Source: Mannheimia sp. USDA-ARS-USMARC-1261
GTDB taxonomy: Bacteria; Pseudomonadota; Gammaproteobacteria; Enterobacterales; Pasteurellaceae
DNA length: 64,000 bases
Assembly: GCF_000521605.1 (NCBI RefSeq)
Contig: NZ_CP006942.1
Span: 992,001 to 1,056,000 of the forward strand
Direction of reading: 5' to 3'
Below the pieces are notes generated by a model. It saw nothing but the letters and a program-made list of their open reading frames with translations, had not been told where the DNA came from and did no database searches. Both the position numbers and the translations under genes were made by a program. Below, one piece after another: positions 62,546 to 64,000 of this stretch. Position 1 is the first letter of the stretch. Each line of letters begins with the position of its first letter.

Positions 62546-63694
62546 ATGCTTGTGAAACAACGAAATTTTTATTATTGGGCTTTAATTTTAGGTGGGGTGT
62601 TAAGCTTTTCCGTGCCTTCGTCGTGGGCGAATAACTTAAATCAGATTCAGCAGAAAATTCAGCAGCAAACCTCTAAAATCAACGAGCAGAAACAAAAACG
62701 CACAGCATTGCAATCCACTTTGAAATCTCAAGAAATTGAAATGGGAAAAGTGTTGGATAAATTGCAAAAAACTGAAATGTCGTTAGGTGAAATTCGACAA
62801 ACGATTAAAGCCACCGAGCTTGAGATTAACCGTCTTGAAAAACAAGAAAAACAGCAAAAAGAGAAATTAAAAGAGCAGCTGGATTCTGCCTACCGTTCGG
62901 GCGTGAATCCGTCTGTGCTAGAGCGTTTATTATCGGAAGATGCAAAAAATGCGGAAAGAATGGCGACTTATTATGAGCATATGAATAATATCCGTATTGA
63001 TTCGATTGTCGAAATTCGTAAGACCCAAGCAGATTTGAAAACCAGACGGGATGAGCTGAAAGCTCAGCTTAAAGAGCATCAATCGCAATTAAACGAACAT
63101 AAAAAACAAGAAAAAGATTTAAAGAAAGTTCAAAGTCAGCGTGAGAGTACTTTGCGTTCTATTGATAAAACGCTTGAGCAAGACCAAAGTCGCTTGGAGA
63201 ATTTACGCAGTAATGAACAGGCGTTAAAACAACAATTGGATAAAGCTCAAAAAGAGTCTGAACAAGCTCAAAAGCGTGAGCAACAACAGGCAAAATCATC
63301 TAAAACTTCAGATAACGTGAGTAGTGCACCAATTAAAGCAGGCAAATATACGATGCCTGTTTCGGGCAATATCATCACCAAATTCGGCAATAATTGGCAC
63401 GGTGTGGTCATTGGAGCAGCAGCAGGTACGTCGGTAAAAGCGATGGCAAGCGGCAGAGTAATTATGGCACAATGGCTTGCCGGCTATGGCAATATGGTTG
63501 CAATCGATCACGGCAATGGTGATATTTCACTGTACGGCTACAATCAGTCTGTTTCTGTGAGCAAAGGTAATCGAGTGCAAGGCGGGCAAGTAATTGCTAA
63601 AGTGGGGAATACCGGTGGACAGACTCGTCCTGCTCTCTATTTTGGTGTAACTCGAAAAGGCACACCTGTCAATCCGTTAAATTTGGTGAAATAG
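62546..63694 (+). CDS. envC: EnvC-type activator of murein amidases
   Basis: A signal peptide (to SSWA) precedes a long coiled coil (about residues 28-250, rich in K/Q/E) and a C-terminal LytM domain (about 262-382). The LytM metal ligands are lost: the usual LHF is LYFGV here, as in EnvC, which activates AmiA/AmiB at the septum but does not cut peptidoglycan itself. The next gene begins at the stop, as the yibQ-like gene does elsewhere. Confidence 0.92.
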   Translation: MLVKQRNFYYWALILGGVLSFSVPSSWANNLNQIQQKIQQQTSKINEQKQKRTALQSTLKSQEIEMGKVLDKLQKTEMSLGEIRQTIKATELEINRLEKQEKQQKEKLKEQLDSAYRSGVNPSVLERLLSEDAKNAERMATYYEHMNNIRIDSIVEIRKTQADLKTRRDELKAQLKEHQSQLNEHKKQEKDLKKVQSQRESTLRSIDKTLEQDQSRLENLRSNEQALKQQLDKAQKESEQAQKREQQQAKSSKTSDNVSSAPIKAGKYTMPVSGNIITKFGNNWHGVVIGAAAGTSVKAMASGRVIMAQWLAGYGNMVAIDHGNGDISLYGYNQSVSVSKGNRVQGGQVIAKVGNTGGQTRPALYFGVTRKGTPVNPLNLVK

Positions 63695-64000
63695 ATGCTA
63701 AAGCAGATTTACAAGCGGTTAAATTTTACAATTTTTTTGCAAATTGTACTGATTTTGCAAATTTTTATGCTTTTTTCACCGCTTACACAAGCAGCCCAAA
63801 TCGCCATTGTGATTGATGATGTGGGATATCGGGTAAAAGAAGATCGGGAAATTTTGTCGTTGCCTAAAGAAGTGAGTGTGGCAATTATTCCTGATGCTCC
63901 TTATGCGGCAGAAAGGGCGAAAGAGGCTTATGCTCAAAAGCGTGATATTTTAATTCATTTGCCAATGCAGCCGAAATCTAAACAATTGATTGAAGCAAAT
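63695..64000 (+). CDS. Divergent polysaccharide deacetylase (YibQ-like), 3' end outside window
   Basis: The ATG at 63695 directly follows the envC stop. The visible 102 codons give a signal peptide (about residues 1-37, FSPLTQAAQ) and the start of the NodB-like domain: IAIVIDDVGYR, VSVAIIPDAPYA and LIHLPMQPKS, as in YibQ proteins encoded beside envC. An uptake signal at 63711-63719 is embedded in the signal-peptide codons. Confidence 0.9.
   Translation, partial: MLKQIYKRLNFTIFLQIVLILQIFMLFSPLTQAAQIAIVIDDVGYRVKEDREILSLPKEVSVAIIPDAPYAAERAKEAYAQKRDILIHLPMQPKSKQLIEAN

Overview
The window is Pasteurellaceae DNA, most like the Mannheimia/Actinobacillus pleuropneumoniae branch. The right 27 kb carries at least 14 exact copies of the ACAAGCGGT uptake signal core used by that branch, and its housekeeping proteins (LepA, RhlB, FbpA) closely resemble Haemophilus/Mannheimia versions. 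The left 36.6 kb is the distal part of an integrative conjugative element (ICE) of the ICEHin1056/ICEPmu1/ICEMh1 type. The right 27.3 kb is host chromosome. The boundary is an attR site: only the 3' part of a tRNA-Leu(CAA) gene remains, at 36637-36694, next to a 13-bp att core.

ICE layout. 1-2.4 kb: DUF3577 and small accessory genes. 2.5-18.8 kb (+): the mating-pore operon, with PilL-like lipoprotein, TIGR03759, SLT transglycosylase, TIGR03765, TraD coupling ATPase, DUF4400, RAQPRD, the DUF3262/2976/3487/2895/3438 series, TraB/VirB10-like, lipoprotein, VirB4-like ATPase and TraG-like. 18.9-23.8 kb (-): a converging operon (TIGR03757, TraU, a TIGR03755-type protein with a fused C-terminal lysozyme domain, and a small secreted protein), followed by a type III toxin-antitoxin locus. 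24.1-29.7 kb (+): accessory genes including ArdC antirestriction and a methylase-like protein. 30.2-32.1 kb: MOBH relaxase TraI, preceded by a hairpin-rich oriT candidate. 32.1-36.7 kb: a rearranged right end with a frameshifted integrase, a second integrase facing a Mu-type HTH regulator, gene remnants, and a second locus with type III TA architecture but a different protein.

Two signals stand out. First, ten accessory ICE genes (and probably an eleventh) share a leader with three related arms: a 5' arm, its complement, and the Shine-Dalgarno region, which is a copy of the 5' arm. The arms change together (GGAGAAACA, GGAGAAATG, GGAGTACA, GGAGTAGT), as expected of an RNA switch in which one strand pairs either with the 5' arm or with the ribosome-binding site. 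Second, the 35.6-36.4 kb locus has promoter, two 52-nt repeats, a hairpin and then a protein gene. This is the plan of a type III toxin-antitoxin system, but the protein does not look like ToxN, CptN or TenpN.

Chromosome layout. After attR come decayed two-partner-secretion genes, a cluster for breakdown and uptake of acylated amino acids and dipeptides (AbgA-like, DcuC-family transporter, PepE, M20 amidohydrolase), lepA-lepB-rnc-era-recO, rhlB, a DUF2799-like lipoprotein, a HerA-like ATPase, a DsbA/FrnE-like oxidoreductase, the fbpABC ferric iron transporter, rpsB-tsf, a phosphoethanolamine transferase on the opposite strand, pyrH-frr, gpmA, envC and the start of a yibQ-like gene. Several intergenic gaps hold palindromic repeats. 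Inverted uptake-sequence pairs serve as terminators.
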